Below, one piece after another: positions 17,570-25,432 of a DNA stretch of 64,000 nt. Origin of the DNA: Alsobacter ponti (GTDB taxonomy: Bacteria; Pseudomonadota; Alphaproteobacteria; Rhizobiales; Beijerinckiaceae); assembly GCF_024294805.1 (NCBI RefSeq), contig NZ_JANCLU010000004.1, positions 124,001 to 188,000 on the forward strand, written 5' to 3'. Numbering within the stretch: the stretch's first letter is position 1; every line of letters begins with the position of its first letter. A model generated the notes under the pieces. The model did not search any database and was not told the origin of the DNA. It worked only from the letters and a program-made list of their open reading frames with translations. The position numbers and the translations under genes are program-made.

Positions 17570-19819
17570 GTGCCGAGTGGACAGGCCGAACAGACGAACG
17601 CCGCGCCCGCGCGGCCACGCCACGTGGGGCGATACGGGTCGGTTTCGCTGATTCTCGGCGGCTCTGGCGCGGCCATCGCCATGCTCGTGGTCATCGCCGC
17701 CGCGTTCCTCGTGTCGGAGGCGCGGCGCGATAGCGTCAACCAGTGGCGCAACACGCTGGTGCAGTTCGCGCGCGTGCTGGCCGGCCACGCCGACCAGGCC
17801 CTGCGCGCCGCCGACCTCGTGATCGTCGCGGCGCGCGACGACGTCTCGCAGATGAGCGGCGGCGACGCCGACCAGCTGAAACGCATGCGCAGCGACCGCG
17901 AGCTGGCCAACCGCCTCACCGAGATCGCCGCCACCTCCGGCAATGTCGGCGCGATCGCGGTCTACGACCGCGACGGCAGGCTGCTCGGGGCCTCGGGCTC
18001 CGACGTTCCCCCCTCGGAGTTGACGGAGGGCGCGGACGTGCGCGCCGCGCTGGCCGCGCCGTACGACAGCTTCTTCATCGGCGACGCGGCGGTCAGCAAG
18101 ATCACCGGCAAATGGCGCGTGCCGCTGGCGCGGCCGCTGTTCGACCAACACGGCTCCGTCATGGGCGCGATCAGCGTGACCATGCGCGACCAGTTCTTCA
18201 CGGATTTCTACAAGAACCTCGACCTCGCCGCGACGGTGACGCTGGCGCGGCAGGACGGCGTCGTGCTGGCGCAATACCCGCAGCGCGAGAACATCGTCGG
18301 CAAGTCGCTGGGCCCCAGCACCGCCTTCAAGCGCTTCCGCGAGCTCGGCCCCGGCGCGTGGGAGGTCACCGAGCCGCGCATCCTCGCCGACAACGAGGTG
18401 TCGACGCGCATCGTCGCGGCGCAGGGCGCGGCGACCTATCCGGTGATGGTCTTCGCCACCACGCTGGACGGCGTCTACCTGTCGCGCTGGCAGTCGATGG
18501 TGGAAATCATCGGCATCGGCGCGGCGGCCGGCTGCGCGCTGGTGCTCGGCTTCACCTATGTCGTCGTGCAGCTGCAGTCGGCGCAGCGCCAGCTCGCCGC
18601 CGAGCTGGAGGCCGGCATGGTGGCGGCGGAGGCCGCCAGCCGCGCCAAGTCCGACTTCGTCGCCATCATGAGCCACGAGGTGCGCAACCCGCTCAACGTG
18701 GTGTTCGGCATGGCCGAGCTGCTGCGCCTGTCGCGCCTCGATCCCGAGCAGCGCCGCCACGTCGAGGCGATCCAGAGCACGTCGAAAGGCCTCGTGGCGC
18801 TGCTCAGCGACGTGATGTCCCTGTCGCGGCTGGAGGTCGGCCGCTCGGAGGTCAAGCGCGTGCCCGTGCTTCTCGGACGCCTGGTGGAGAGAACCGTCGA
18901 GCAGGGGCTGATCCTGGTGAAGGGCCGGCCCATCGAGGTCGTCGGCGAGGTCGCCCCCGACCTGCCGGAGAGCATCGTCGGCGATCCCGAACGCCTGCAA
19001 CAGGTGCTGCTCAACCTCGTCGGAAACGCCGTCAAGTTCACCCGCAGCGGCCGCGTGACGGTGCGGGCGCGGCTGGCCGACAGCCGCCCCGGCGCGCCGC
19101 CGGCGCTGCGGCTGGAGGTGCAGGACACCGGCCCCGGCGTCGAGCCGGAGCTGCGCGACCGCCTGTTCGAGCCCTATGTGCAGGGCTCCGGCGACGCCAC
19201 CGTCCGGGCCGCCGGGTTCGGGCTGGGCCTCACCATCTCGCGCTCCATCGTGTCGCTGCTCGGCGGCGAGATCGGCTTGGCGGCCTCGGGCGAGCCCGGC
19301 GCGCTGTTCTACATCGAGGTGCCGTTCTCGCCCGCCGAGGCCCGCCCCGCCGCCGTTGCGGAGCCCGCCGCCGTCGCGCCATTTCCAGCGCCGACGCCCG
19401 CCGAGAATGCGCTGCGGGTGCTGGTGGCGGAGGACGAGCCGCTCAACCGCAGTTTGGTGCAGATGCTGCTGCAGCGGCTCGGGCACGACGCCGTGCTGGT
19501 CGAGAACGGCGCGCAGGCGGTGGCCCGTGTCGAGGAACAGCCGCCCTTCGACGCCATCCTGCTCGACATCCAGATGCCGGTGATGGACGGGCTCGCCGCC
19601 GCGCGGCGCATCCGCGGGCTCGGCGGCCCGCGCGGCGCGGCGCGCCTCGTCGCCATGACGGCGCAGGTCGGCAAGCCGGAGTTGCAGCGCGCCGCGCAGG
19701 TCGGCTTCGACGATGTGCTCGCCAAGCCCTTCGCGCTGACCGAGCTGCAAGCGCTGCTCGACCCCGCCACGCCGAAAGGCGCGTACCTGCGAACGCTCGC
19801 CGAGGGAGACGCCGCATGA
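17570..19819 (+). CDS. Hybrid sensor histidine kinase with C-terminal receiver
   Basis: Membrane sensor of a multistep phosphorelay, 749 aa. One helix lies at about residues 25-48 and a second near 305-328; between them is a periplasmic Cache/PAS-like sensor domain. The kinase core has a HisKA domain (SHEVRNPLN, phospho-His 369), an N-box (LLNLVGNAVKFT), G1 (VQDTGPGV) and G2 (GFGLGLTIS). A receiver domain at about 618-735 has AEDEPLNR, phospho-Asp 666 in LLDIQMPVMDG, and the conserved Lys in LAKPF. Start is GTG 17570 with GGAG upstream. The stop overlaps the Hpt start (ATGA). His to Asp to Hpt to the OmpR-type regulator downstream is the obvious route. The stimulus is unknown. Confidence 0.93.
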   Translation: MPSGQAEQTNAAPARPRHVGRYGSVSLILGGSGAAIAMLVVIAAAFLVSEARRDSVNQWRNTLVQFARVLAGHADQALRAADLVIVAARDDVSQMSGGDADQLKRMRSDRELANRLTEIAATSGNVGAIAVYDRDGRLLGASGSDVPPSELTEGADVRAALAAPYDSFFIGDAAVSKITGKWRVPLARPLFDQHGSVMGAISVTMRDQFFTDFYKNLDLAATVTLARQDGVVLAQYPQRENIVGKSLGPSTAFKRFRELGPGAWEVTEPRILADNEVSTRIVAAQGAATYPVMVFATTLDGVYLSRWQSMVEIIGIGAAAGCALVLGFTYVVVQLQSAQRQLAAELEAGMVAAEAASRAKSDFVAIMSHEVRNPLNVVFGMAELLRLSRLDPEQRRHVEAIQSTSKGLVALLSDVMSLSRLEVGRSEVKRVPVLLGRLVERTVEQGLILVKGRPIEVVGEVAPDLPESIVGDPERLQQVLLNLVGNAVKFTRSGRVTVRARLADSRPGAPPALRLEVQDTGPGVEPELRDRLFEPYVQGSGDATVRAAGFGLGLTISRSIVSLLGGEIGLAASGEPGALFYIEVPFSPAEARPAAVAEPAAVAPFPAPTPAENALRVLVAEDEPLNRSLVQMLLQRLGHDAVLVENGAQAVARVEEQPPFDAILLDIQMPVMDGLAAARRIRGLGGPRGAARLVAMTAQVGKPELQRAAQVGFDDVLAKPFALTELQALLDPATPKGAYLRTLAEGDAA

Positions 19820-20172
19820 CCCCGCACGGACCGGCGGTGGACGCCGCCCATCTCGCCTCGCTCAGGGCCCTCTACGGCGCCGACAACTTCGCCCGCCTTC
19901 GCGGCATCTTCCTCGACGAGACGCGCGACCGCGTCGCCGAGCTGCGCGGCGCGGCGGCGGCCGGCGACGGCGCGGCGGTGAAGCGCGTCGCCCACCGCAT
20001 GGTCAGCCTGCTCGGCGCGTTCGGCGCGCGCGCCCCGGCCGAGATGGCGCGCGCGGTGGCCGATTCCGATTCGGGCGACGTGGCGGAGGGCGCCGAACCG
20101 CTCGCTTTGGCGACCGAGGCGGCGCGCGACGCCGTGCTAGAGCTGGGTGACGCGGGCGACGGCAGCGTGTAA
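19816..20172 (+). CDS. Hpt (histidine phosphotransfer) domain protein
   Basis: Small single-domain phosphotransfer protein of 118 aa. The phospho-acceptor is His60 in VKRVAHRMVSLLGAFGA, which fits the Hpt pattern of His, small residue, then Gly-Ala. The sequence is otherwise an Ala-rich four-helix type. Its ATG overlaps the stop of the hybrid kinase gene by 4 nt, so the two are translationally coupled. It should carry phosphate from the kinase's own receiver to the response regulator encoded 110 bp downstream. Its frame also runs open through the kinase gene in another frame; that part is a shadow. Confidence 0.88.
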   Translation: MTPHGPAVDAAHLASLRALYGADNFARLRGIFLDETRDRVAELRGAAAAGDGAAVKRVAHRMVSLLGAFGARAPAEMARAVADSDSGDVAEGAEPLALATEAARDAVLELGDAGDGSV

Positions 20173-20282
20173 CAAGGCGGTGGATTCGTAACTTCGGCAA
20201 TGTTGTCGTCGTTATTCGTGATTATCGTCAAGTCCAAGCTGGATTTTAGTGTCACGGTTAGGGAGAAGTGGGAGACAGTTCG

Positions 20283-20993
20283 GTGCGAGTGTTGCTCATC
20301 GAAGACGAGCCTCTGACCCGCGAGAGCATGGCCCTGTATCTCCGTTCCGAAGGAATGGACGTTCAAGAGGCGCAGAATCTTGCCGATGCCGGGCGGAAAC
20401 TGTCACGCGACAAGCCCGACGTGGCGGTCGTCGACATCATGCTGGGCGACGGCAGCGGGTTCGATCTCATCAAGTCGCTGTCCAGCTCCGGGGTCGGCAT
20501 CATCGTCGTCTCGGCGCGCGGCTCGGCGCTCGACCGCGTCCTCGGGCTGGAGCTCGGGGCGGACGACTACGTCACCAAGCCGGTCGAGCCGCGCGAACTG
20601 GCGCTGCGGATTCGCAAGCTGCACGCGCGCATGGCCCCGGCCGGCGCGCCGGGCCGCGACCGCGGCGTGTACGAGTTCGCCGGCTTCGAGCTCGACACTG
20701 TCTCGCAAACGCTGCGCGACGCGCAGGGACATTCCGTCGAGCTGACCGGGGCGCAGTTCCGCCTGCTGGAGCTGCTGGCGCAGAGCCCCAACCGCGTCTT
20801 CGAGCGCGACGCCATCGCCGAGCACATTCACGGCCGGCAGTGGATCGCCGAGGGTCGCGCGGTGGACGTCCTCGTCAGCAAATTGCGCTCGAAGATCGAT
20901 CCGCCCAACGCCCCGTCGCTGATCCGAAGCGTGCGCGGCGTCGGCTACCTCTTCGCCACCGAGGTGCGCCGCAAGAGCGTCCGGGCCGAGTGA
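20283..20993 (+). CDS. OmpR/PhoB-family response regulator
   Basis: Output regulator of the phosphorelay, 236 aa. The receiver domain has the acidic pair in LLIEDEP, phospho-Asp51 in VAVVDIMLGDGSG, Thr/Ser in IIVVSARG and Lys in VTKPVEP. The winged-helix DNA-binding domain (about 130-230) ends with RAVDVLVSKLRSKI and IRSVRGVGYLF. The start is probably GTG 20283, which has GGAG 8 nt upstream and gives VRVLLIEDEP; GTG 20268 would add five residues. The preceding gap (20173-20282) is clearly AT-richer than its surroundings and may hold its own promoter. Targets are unknown; the adjacent Crp/Fnr gene or the kinase itself are candidates. Confidence 0.92.
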   Translation: MRVLLIEDEPLTRESMALYLRSEGMDVQEAQNLADAGRKLSRDKPDVAVVDIMLGDGSGFDLIKSLSSSGVGIIVVSARGSALDRVLGLELGADDYVTKPVEPRELALRIRKLHARMAPAGAPGRDRGVYEFAGFELDTVSQTLRDAQGHSVELTGAQFRLLELLAQSPNRVFERDAIAEHIHGRQWIAEGRAVDVLVSKLRSKIDPPNAPSLIRSVRGVGYLFATEVRRKSVRAE

Positions 20994-21211
20994 GCCGGCC
21001 TCCCCGCGGCCACCTTTGGCCGGGCGCATAAGCACAGATTTCGTTTGTAGATTGGAAACAAAACGACCCACTTCTTCGCAAGTGGAAACTTGAGCAAAGC
21101 AGGGCGCGCGCGCACAAAGGATTGAGCGGTAGTCAACATTGGCTATTCGAAAAACTACTTATTACCCCGGTTCTGACGTGAAATCGTCATGCCGGCAGCG
21201 CGGAGATTGCC

Positions 21212-21934
21212 ATGCGCCCCGAGGACGTCGCCCGAATCAAGACGCTCCCGCTATTCAAGGACGCCAACGAGGACACGCTGCGGCAGGTCGCTTCGGTGGG
21301 CTTCGTCCAGGTCTTCCCGTCCGGCGTGATGCTGCAGGAGCAGGGCACGAGGCCAGACTCCCTCTACGTCGTGATCGAGGGCTCCGTCGAGGTCGCCGGC
21401 CATCATCGCGGCGTCGACGCGACGGTCGAGGTCATTCGCGCGCCTCTGCCGGTGGTGCTGTCGGCCGTGATCGCCGACGAGGCGCTGCTCGCCTCGGTGA
21501 CGACTCTGACCCGCTCCACCCTCTTGATGACGCCGGCGCAGATCGTGCGCAACGCCATGACGACCGATGTCGGCTTCGCCGCCGCCGTGGCGCGCGAGCT
21601 GTCGGACCAGTGCCGACGCACGATCCGCGAGCTGCACAATCAGAAGCTTCGCACCGCCACCGAGCGCCTCGCCAACTGGGTGCTGGCCGCGCATCTCGAG
21701 GCGCACGAGTCGGAGGTCATCGAGCTCCCCTTCAAGAAGCGCGTGCTCGCCTCGCTGCTCGGCAGCTCGCCGGAGAGCCTGTCGCGCAACATCTCGGCGC
21801 TGGAGCGCCACGGCGTCGCCTTCGAGGGCAGCCGCATCCGTATCGCCGACCGCGACGCCCTGTTCGCCCTGGCCTGCCCGACGCCGCTGATCGACGCCTT
21901 CACGCCCGAGACCGCGGGCATGCGGCCCTCCTGA
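21212..21934 (+). CDS. Crp/Fnr-family transcriptional regulator
   Basis: Transcription factor of 240 aa with an N-terminal cyclic-nucleotide-binding-like beta barrel (about 12-125), a long dimer helix, and a C-terminal winged helix. The recognition helix region reads SPESLSRNISALERHG. Its Glu, Ser and Arg match the E-x-x-S-R pattern that reads TTGA half-sites in FNR and FixK. The N-terminus has no Cys cluster, so it is not an oxygen-sensing [4Fe-4S] FNR; it may sense a small ligand or act like FixK. It follows the phosphorelay genes on the same strand after 218 bp. That gap holds an inverted repeat (CCACTT-N6-AAGTGG, 21068-21085) and an imperfect TTGA-N7-TCAA (21122-21136). The FNR-like site before hemN is one possible target. 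Confidence 0.88.
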   Translation: MRPEDVARIKTLPLFKDANEDTLRQVASVGFVQVFPSGVMLQEQGTRPDSLYVVIEGSVEVAGHHRGVDATVEVIRAPLPVVLSAVIADEALLASVTTLTRSTLLMTPAQIVRNAMTTDVGFAAAVARELSDQCRRTIRELHNQKLRTATERLANWVLAAHLEAHESEVIELPFKKRVLASLLGSSPESLSRNISALERHGVAFEGSRIRIADRDALFALACPTPLIDAFTPETAGMRPS

Positions 21935-21949
21935 GGGGCGCTTTACAGG

Positions 21950-22450
21950 CCTTTTGATAAGGACGCGCTTCGCGCGCCCTATTGCGCTGGCCCCCGGATG
22001 CGGTTCCGCTTCGCTGCACCGCTCCGGGGACGGAGCCTTGGCGGAGGCAGGCCCGGGGCCCAGCGCATGGATGCTGCCGCGCAGCGGCGCTCAATTGGAA
22101 AACCCCATCAGGACGCGCTGACGCGCGCCATAGTGCACTGGCCCCCGGATGCGGTTCCGCTGTCGCTGCACCGCTCCGGGGACGTGCGGGCTGGGAGCCC
22201 GCAAACGAAAAAGGGCGGGCCTTCGCCCGCCCGTCCCGTCCCCGGGATGCCGGAGCCTTGGCGGAGGCAGGCCCGGGGCCCAGCGCATGGATGCTGCCGC
22301 GCAGCGGCGCTCAATTGGAAAACCCCATCAGGACGCGCTGACGCGCGGCATATTGCGCTGGCCCCCGGATGCGGTTCCGCTGTCGCTGCACCGCTCCGGG
22401 GACGTGCGGGCTGGGAGCCCGCACTTTTGAGGGCGGGCTTTCGCCCGCCT
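21950..22450. repeat. Modular hairpin repeat, copy B (tandem; fills the 21935-22454 gap)
   Basis: The 520-bp gap between the converging Crp/Fnr and RraA-like genes holds no gene. It contains a partial module (about 21950-22030) followed by two nearly identical 173-bp cores, 22031-22203 and 22251-22423, with a period of 220 bp. I count about three differences between the two cores, all around the GCGCGCCATAG/GCGCGGCATAT stretch. A hairpin (GGGCGGGC, 4-nt loop, GCCCGCCC) lies between them at 22213-22232, and a similar one closes the block at 22431-22449, just before the RraA-like stop. The cores share blocks with copy A and, inverted, copy C. Confidence 0.88.
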
Positions 22451-22454
22451 CGCG

Positions 22455-23165
22455 TCAGGCCTTCTGGCTGCCGAAGGCCGCCTGGTAGCGGGCTTTCGTC
22501 TCGGCGTTCATGGGGTAGAGGCCGGGCAGCTGCACGCCCTTGGCGACCTCGTCCATGATCCACGCCTCCATGCGCTCCTGCTCGGGGGCCTCGGCCAACA
22601 CCGCGTCGAGCAGGGCGGCCGGGATCAGCACCGCGCCGTCGGCATCCACAACCACCACGTCGTCCGGGAACACGGCGACGCCGCCGCAGGCGATCGGCTC
22701 CTGCCAGTTGACGAAGGTGAGGCCGGCGACGGAAGGCGGGGCCGCCTGGCCCTGGCACCACACCGGCAGGCCGGTGCCGAGCACGCCGGCGAGGTCGCGC
22801 ACCACGCCGTCGGTGACGAGCGCGGCCACGCCCTTCTTCGCCATGCGGGCGCACAAAATGTCGCCGAAGATGCCGGCGTCCGTCACGCCCATGGCGTCCA
22901 CCACCGCGACGCAGCCTTCCGGCATCGCCTCGATGGCGGCGCGCGTCGACTTCGGCGACGACCACGATTCCGGCGTCGCCAGGTCCTCGCGGGCCGGCAC
23001 GAAGCGCAGCGTGAAGGCGCGGCCGACGACGCGCTTCTGGTCCGGACGCAGCGGCCGCGTGCCGCGCATCCAGACGTTGCGGAGCCCCTTCTTCAGCAGG
23101 ATGGTCGTGACGGTGGCCGTCGACACGGCGGAGAGGGTTTCAACGATCTTGGGGTCGAGGGTCAT
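22455..23165 (-). CDS. RraA-like / HMG aldolase family protein
   Basis: Member of the RraA-like fold, which includes RNase E regulators and class II 4-hydroxy-4-methyl-2-oxoglutarate/oxaloacetate aldolases. The protein has 236 aa. It contains VVDAMGVTDAGIFGDILCARMAKKG, a good match to the G-D-x-x-x-x-x-A block, then VTDGVVRDLAG with the conserved Arg-Asp of the metal/pyruvate site, and VFPDDVVVVDADGAVLIP. The conserved Asp next to the Arg favours aldolase or decarboxylase activity over a purely regulatory role (family knowledge). The start ATG 23165 was chosen over an upstream open frame because it begins the conserved N-terminal helix. It is a monocistronic minus-strand gene bordered by repeat copy B. 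Confidence 0.8.
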   Translation of the reverse strand: MTLDPKIVETLSAVSTATVTTILLKKGLRNVWMRGTRPLRPDQKRVVGRAFTLRFVPAREDLATPESWSSPKSTRAAIEAMPEGCVAVVDAMGVTDAGIFGDILCARMAKKGVAALVTDGVVRDLAGVLGTGLPVWCQGQAAPPSVAGLTFVNWQEPIACGGVAVFPDDVVVVDADGAVLIPAALLDAVLAEAPEQERMEAWIMDEVAKGVQLPGLYPMNAETKARYQAAFGSQKA

Positions 23166-23321
23166 GCCGGTCTCCGGGCCCAGTTTGCAGCGCTGAGCCG
23201 GGTTAGTGCGCCCCCCGCGCGGATGCAAGAGTGTTGGCAAGACTTTTGGCGCAAGCGGGGCCGCGATGAAACTCGGCCCGAGCGCCTGCAACTTTCCCGC
23301 GAGAGCCCGCGTTGTGCCGGC

Positions 23322-23588
23322 ATGAGCATCCTGTGGACTATCATCATCGGCTTCGTCGCGGGCGTCATCGCCAAGTTGATCATGCCCGGCGACAACGAGC
23401 CTTCCGGCTTCATCCTCACCACGATCCTCGGAATCATCGGGGCTTTCGTGGCGACCTGGCTTGGTCAGGCCATCGGCTGGTACCACGCGGGCGAAGGCGC
23501 CGGCTTCATCGGCGCGATCGTCGGCGCGGTCATCGTCCTGGCTATCTGGGGCGCGATCGCGGGCCGGCGGACGCGTCCGACCGTCTGA
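23322..23588 (+). CDS. GlsB/YeaQ/YmgE-family small membrane protein
   Basis: Transglycosylase-associated protein family, 88 aa. Three Gly-rich hydrophobic segments make up almost the whole chain: about residues 3-20, 27-47 and 58-79. The motif GVIAKLIMPG after the first helix is diagnostic. These proteins are common stress-inducible inner-membrane proteins of unclear mechanism. The start is the ATG at 23322; the longer frame upstream is not supported. It is followed 93 bp later by another small stress-type gene on the same strand. Confidence 0.88.
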   Translation: MSILWTIIIGFVAGVIAKLIMPGDNEPSGFILTTILGIIGAFVATWLGQAIGWYHAGEGAGFIGAIVGAVIVLAIWGAIAGRRTRPTV

Positions 23589-23681
23589 CGACGTCGCCCG
23601 GCCCGCCCGGGCGACGTCCTTTCCCTTCTCCGCTCCGTCGCCGTCGCGCGCCGGCGGGTCCCATTCGCTGTCGAGGCGTCG

Positions 23682-24071
23682 ATGTCAGCAGGCCAGAACC
23701 AGGCCACCTCCGGCCAAGTCACCTCCGCCTTCTTCGCCAGCCAGGCGGCCGCCAGCGAGGCCGTCAACCGGCTGACGCGGGCGGGCTTCCGCGACCACGA
23801 AATCGAAATGAATCCGGTGACGGGCGGGCGGGGCGTCCGCCTCACCGTCAGCGCCGAGGGCGACCGCCTCGGCCACGCCATGCGCGTACTGGACGACGAC
23901 GCGCTGATCCGTCAGGACGAACGGGACGCCGCCCGCCGCGCGGAGCGCTGGCTGCCGGACCTCGGCCAGCCCGGCGGGATGAGCGAGTACGTGCGGGACA
24001 ATCCGCTGCTGTCAGTGGGGCTCGCCTTGCTCGTCGGCGTCGCCGTCGGCGCGCTGGCGCGCCGCGTGTGA
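23682..24071 (+). CDS. Small protein with ElaB/DUF883-like C-terminal helix
   Basis: Uncharacterised 129-aa protein. Residues about 15-75 look like the alpha/beta half-domain found in general stress proteins, with SAFFASQAAASEAVNRLTRAG and a DDD stretch. The C-terminus ends with an amphipathic Tyr-Val-Arg-Asp-Asn-Pro lead into a single hydrophobic helix (about 109-126) and Ala-Arg-Arg, the same ending seen in ElaB/DUF883 proteins that anchor to the inner membrane. It lies behind the GlsB-like gene, so a joint membrane-stress role is plausible. No catalytic residues are recognised. Confidence 0.7.
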   Translation: MSAGQNQATSGQVTSAFFASQAAASEAVNRLTRAGFRDHEIEMNPVTGGRGVRLTVSAEGDRLGHAMRVLDDDALIRQDERDAARRAERWLPDLGQPGGMSEYVRDNPLLSVGLALLVGVAVGALARRV

Positions 24072-24088
24072 CGGCCGGCCGGAGCCGG

Positions 24089-24715
24089 TCAGCGGCTCGA
24101 GGCCACCAGCGCCGGCGCGTCGGCCGGCGTTTCGACGGCGGCCCACGCCATCTCGTTCTCGACCGACTGGCGCTTGAGGAACTTGTAGCCCGTCTCCGTC
24201 CACGGCAGCACGGCGTCGCGCAGGTTGTCGAGCACGAAGTCGCCCCGGTCGGTGCGCACGGTCAGCACGGCGTGGCCGTCACCGTGCGTGTCCAGCACCA
24301 CCGTGATCAGCAGCGAGGAGCGCGGCAGGCCGAGCGCTATGGCCGCGCGGCGCTTCAGCAGCACGTAATCCTCGCAGTCGCCGCGCCCGTCCTCGGCGAA
24401 GTCCCAGCGCTCGACCACGCCCCAGTGCTCGTTGTCGGGCACGCCGACGATGACGTCGTTGAACGTCTGGTTGATGGCGACGATCAGCCGCCAGGTCTCC
24501 GGGGTCAGCGGGATCGGGGCGGCGTCGGCGCGGACGCGGGGGTGGTTGCACTCGCTGGCGTAGCGCTGGCAGAAATCCGCCCAGCCGCTGGGGCCCGACG
24601 TGGCCGCGCCCGTCGCGGTGGCGCTCGCCAGCCGCACGGGAAACGCCTGCTCCGCGCTGGCCGGCGCGGCGGCGAGAAGGGCGCCCAGAAGCGCGAAAAC
24701 GACGGCTCTAGCCAT
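24089..24715 (-). CDS. Second transglutaminase-like cysteine peptidase (BTLCP family)
   Basis: Paralogue of the protein encoded at 16642-17403, 208 aa. A short signal peptide (residues 1-21, ending ASAEQ) is followed by the compact peptidase domain. Cys114 sits in GRGDCEDYVLLK, His in GDGHAVLTV, and Asp in FVLDNLRDAV. A Trp/Cys-containing N-terminal segment (WADFCQRYASECNH) is typical of the alphaproteobacterial DUF920 branch. It converges on the small stress gene (18-bp gap) and is divergent from the cold-shock gene. The function is unknown; two copies in one 64-kb window is notable. Confidence 0.88.
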   Translation of the reverse strand: MARAVVFALLGALLAAAPASAEQAFPVRLASATATGAATSGPSGWADFCQRYASECNHPRVRADAAPIPLTPETWRLIVAINQTFNDVIVGVPDNEHWGVVERWDFAEDGRGDCEDYVLLKRRAAIALGLPRSSLLITVVLDTHGDGHAVLTVRTDRGDFVLDNLRDAVLPWTETGYKFLKRQSVENEMAWAAVETPADAPALVASSR

Positions 24716-24987
24716 GGGGGACAGCTCAGGCGGGCGCGATTCGGTTCGTTTTCAGCCTAAACTGCACGGGTAGGTTGTACATCGGGGAAATTACGAGGTC
24801 GGCGTGCGCGGCGCTCGCGGCGGCGTCCGCGCGGGCGTCGGCGTTTCAAGTAAAATTCTAGATGTATGATGACCCGACGCCTTAACTTGCGCTCAAGCTT
24901 GCAATTTCGCGAAAAGCTCCGTTTGATGTCGTTAGCCGTAAGGGCGAATAGTTCGCCATCTTATCGGGCTTGGAATTGAGAGAGACG

Positions 24988-25197
24988 ATGGCGACGGGTA
25001 CCGTGAAGTGGTTCAATGCCACGAAGGGATATGGCTTCATCCAGCCGGATAGCGGCGGCAAGGACGTGTTCGTCCACATCAGCGCCGTCGAGCGTTCGGG
25101 CCTCAGCAACCTGAACGACGGACAGAAGATCTCCTACGACGTCGAGCCCGACCGCAAGACCGGCAAGGAAGCCGCGGTCAATCTGCGTATGCCGTGA
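24988..25197 (+). CDS. Cold-shock protein (CspA family)
   Basis: Small single-stranded nucleic-acid binding protein of 69 aa that forms one OB-fold. RNP1 (KGYGFI) and RNP2 (VFVHIS) are both intact, and the N-terminus TVKWFN is canonical. ATG 24988 follows a purine-rich GAGAGAGA. The 272 bp between this start and the divergent cysteine peptidase start is AT-richer than its surroundings and leaves room for a long 5' leader, as in thermally regulated csp mRNAs. I did not resolve a structure. Confidence 0.93.
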   Translation: MATGTVKWFNATKGYGFIQPDSGGKDVFVHISAVERSGLSNLNDGQKISYDVEPDRKTGKEAAVNLRMP

Positions 25198-25335
25198 TCT
25201 TCCGGCGCGGGAGGGGCTCGCCGCTCCCGCCCTGACCTTCGAGCATCCGGGTCGCCCCGCGATCCGGATCCTCCTCCGCCGCGCCACCGCGCGGCGCGCC
25301 CCGGACGAGCCGCTTCCCGGAAAAGCGCGGCGACC

Positions 25336-25349
25336 TTGATCGATCACAA
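25336..25349 (+). promoter_or_regulatory. FNR/FixK-like site upstream of hemN
   Basis: TTGATCGATCACAA resembles the FNR/FixK consensus TTGAT-N4-ATCAA: the left half-site is perfect and the right half-site differs in its first two bases. It lies 84 bp before the hemN ATG. Oxygen-dependent control of hemN by Fnr/FixK-type factors is well established in other bacteria, so the placement supports the call. Confidence 0.5.
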
Positions 25350-25432
25350 ATCGGACCGCCCTGGGGCGGGGTAGAAGGACCACGATCCGGCGCGCGCGCC
25401 GGCCGTCGATCCCCTGCCCCCGAGGCCCGACC

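Noticed and set aside
17512-20255. Shared GTGTCAC before the hybrid kinase gene (17512-17518) and before the response regulator gene (20249-20255)
   Set aside because: A 7-mer match in two gaps is close to chance and the distances to the starts differ.
23288-23313. GCAAC-N17-CGTT resembling a general-stress (EcfG/RpoE2-type) promoter before the GlsB-like gene
   Set aside because: The -35 has a mismatch and the -10 would lie only about 8 bp before the start codon, leaving almost no leader.
25206-25235. GC-rich stem after the cold-shock gene as terminator
   Set aside because: The stem (GCGGGAG/CTCCCGC) has a 10-nt loop and no T-run, so it is not a convincing intrinsic terminator.
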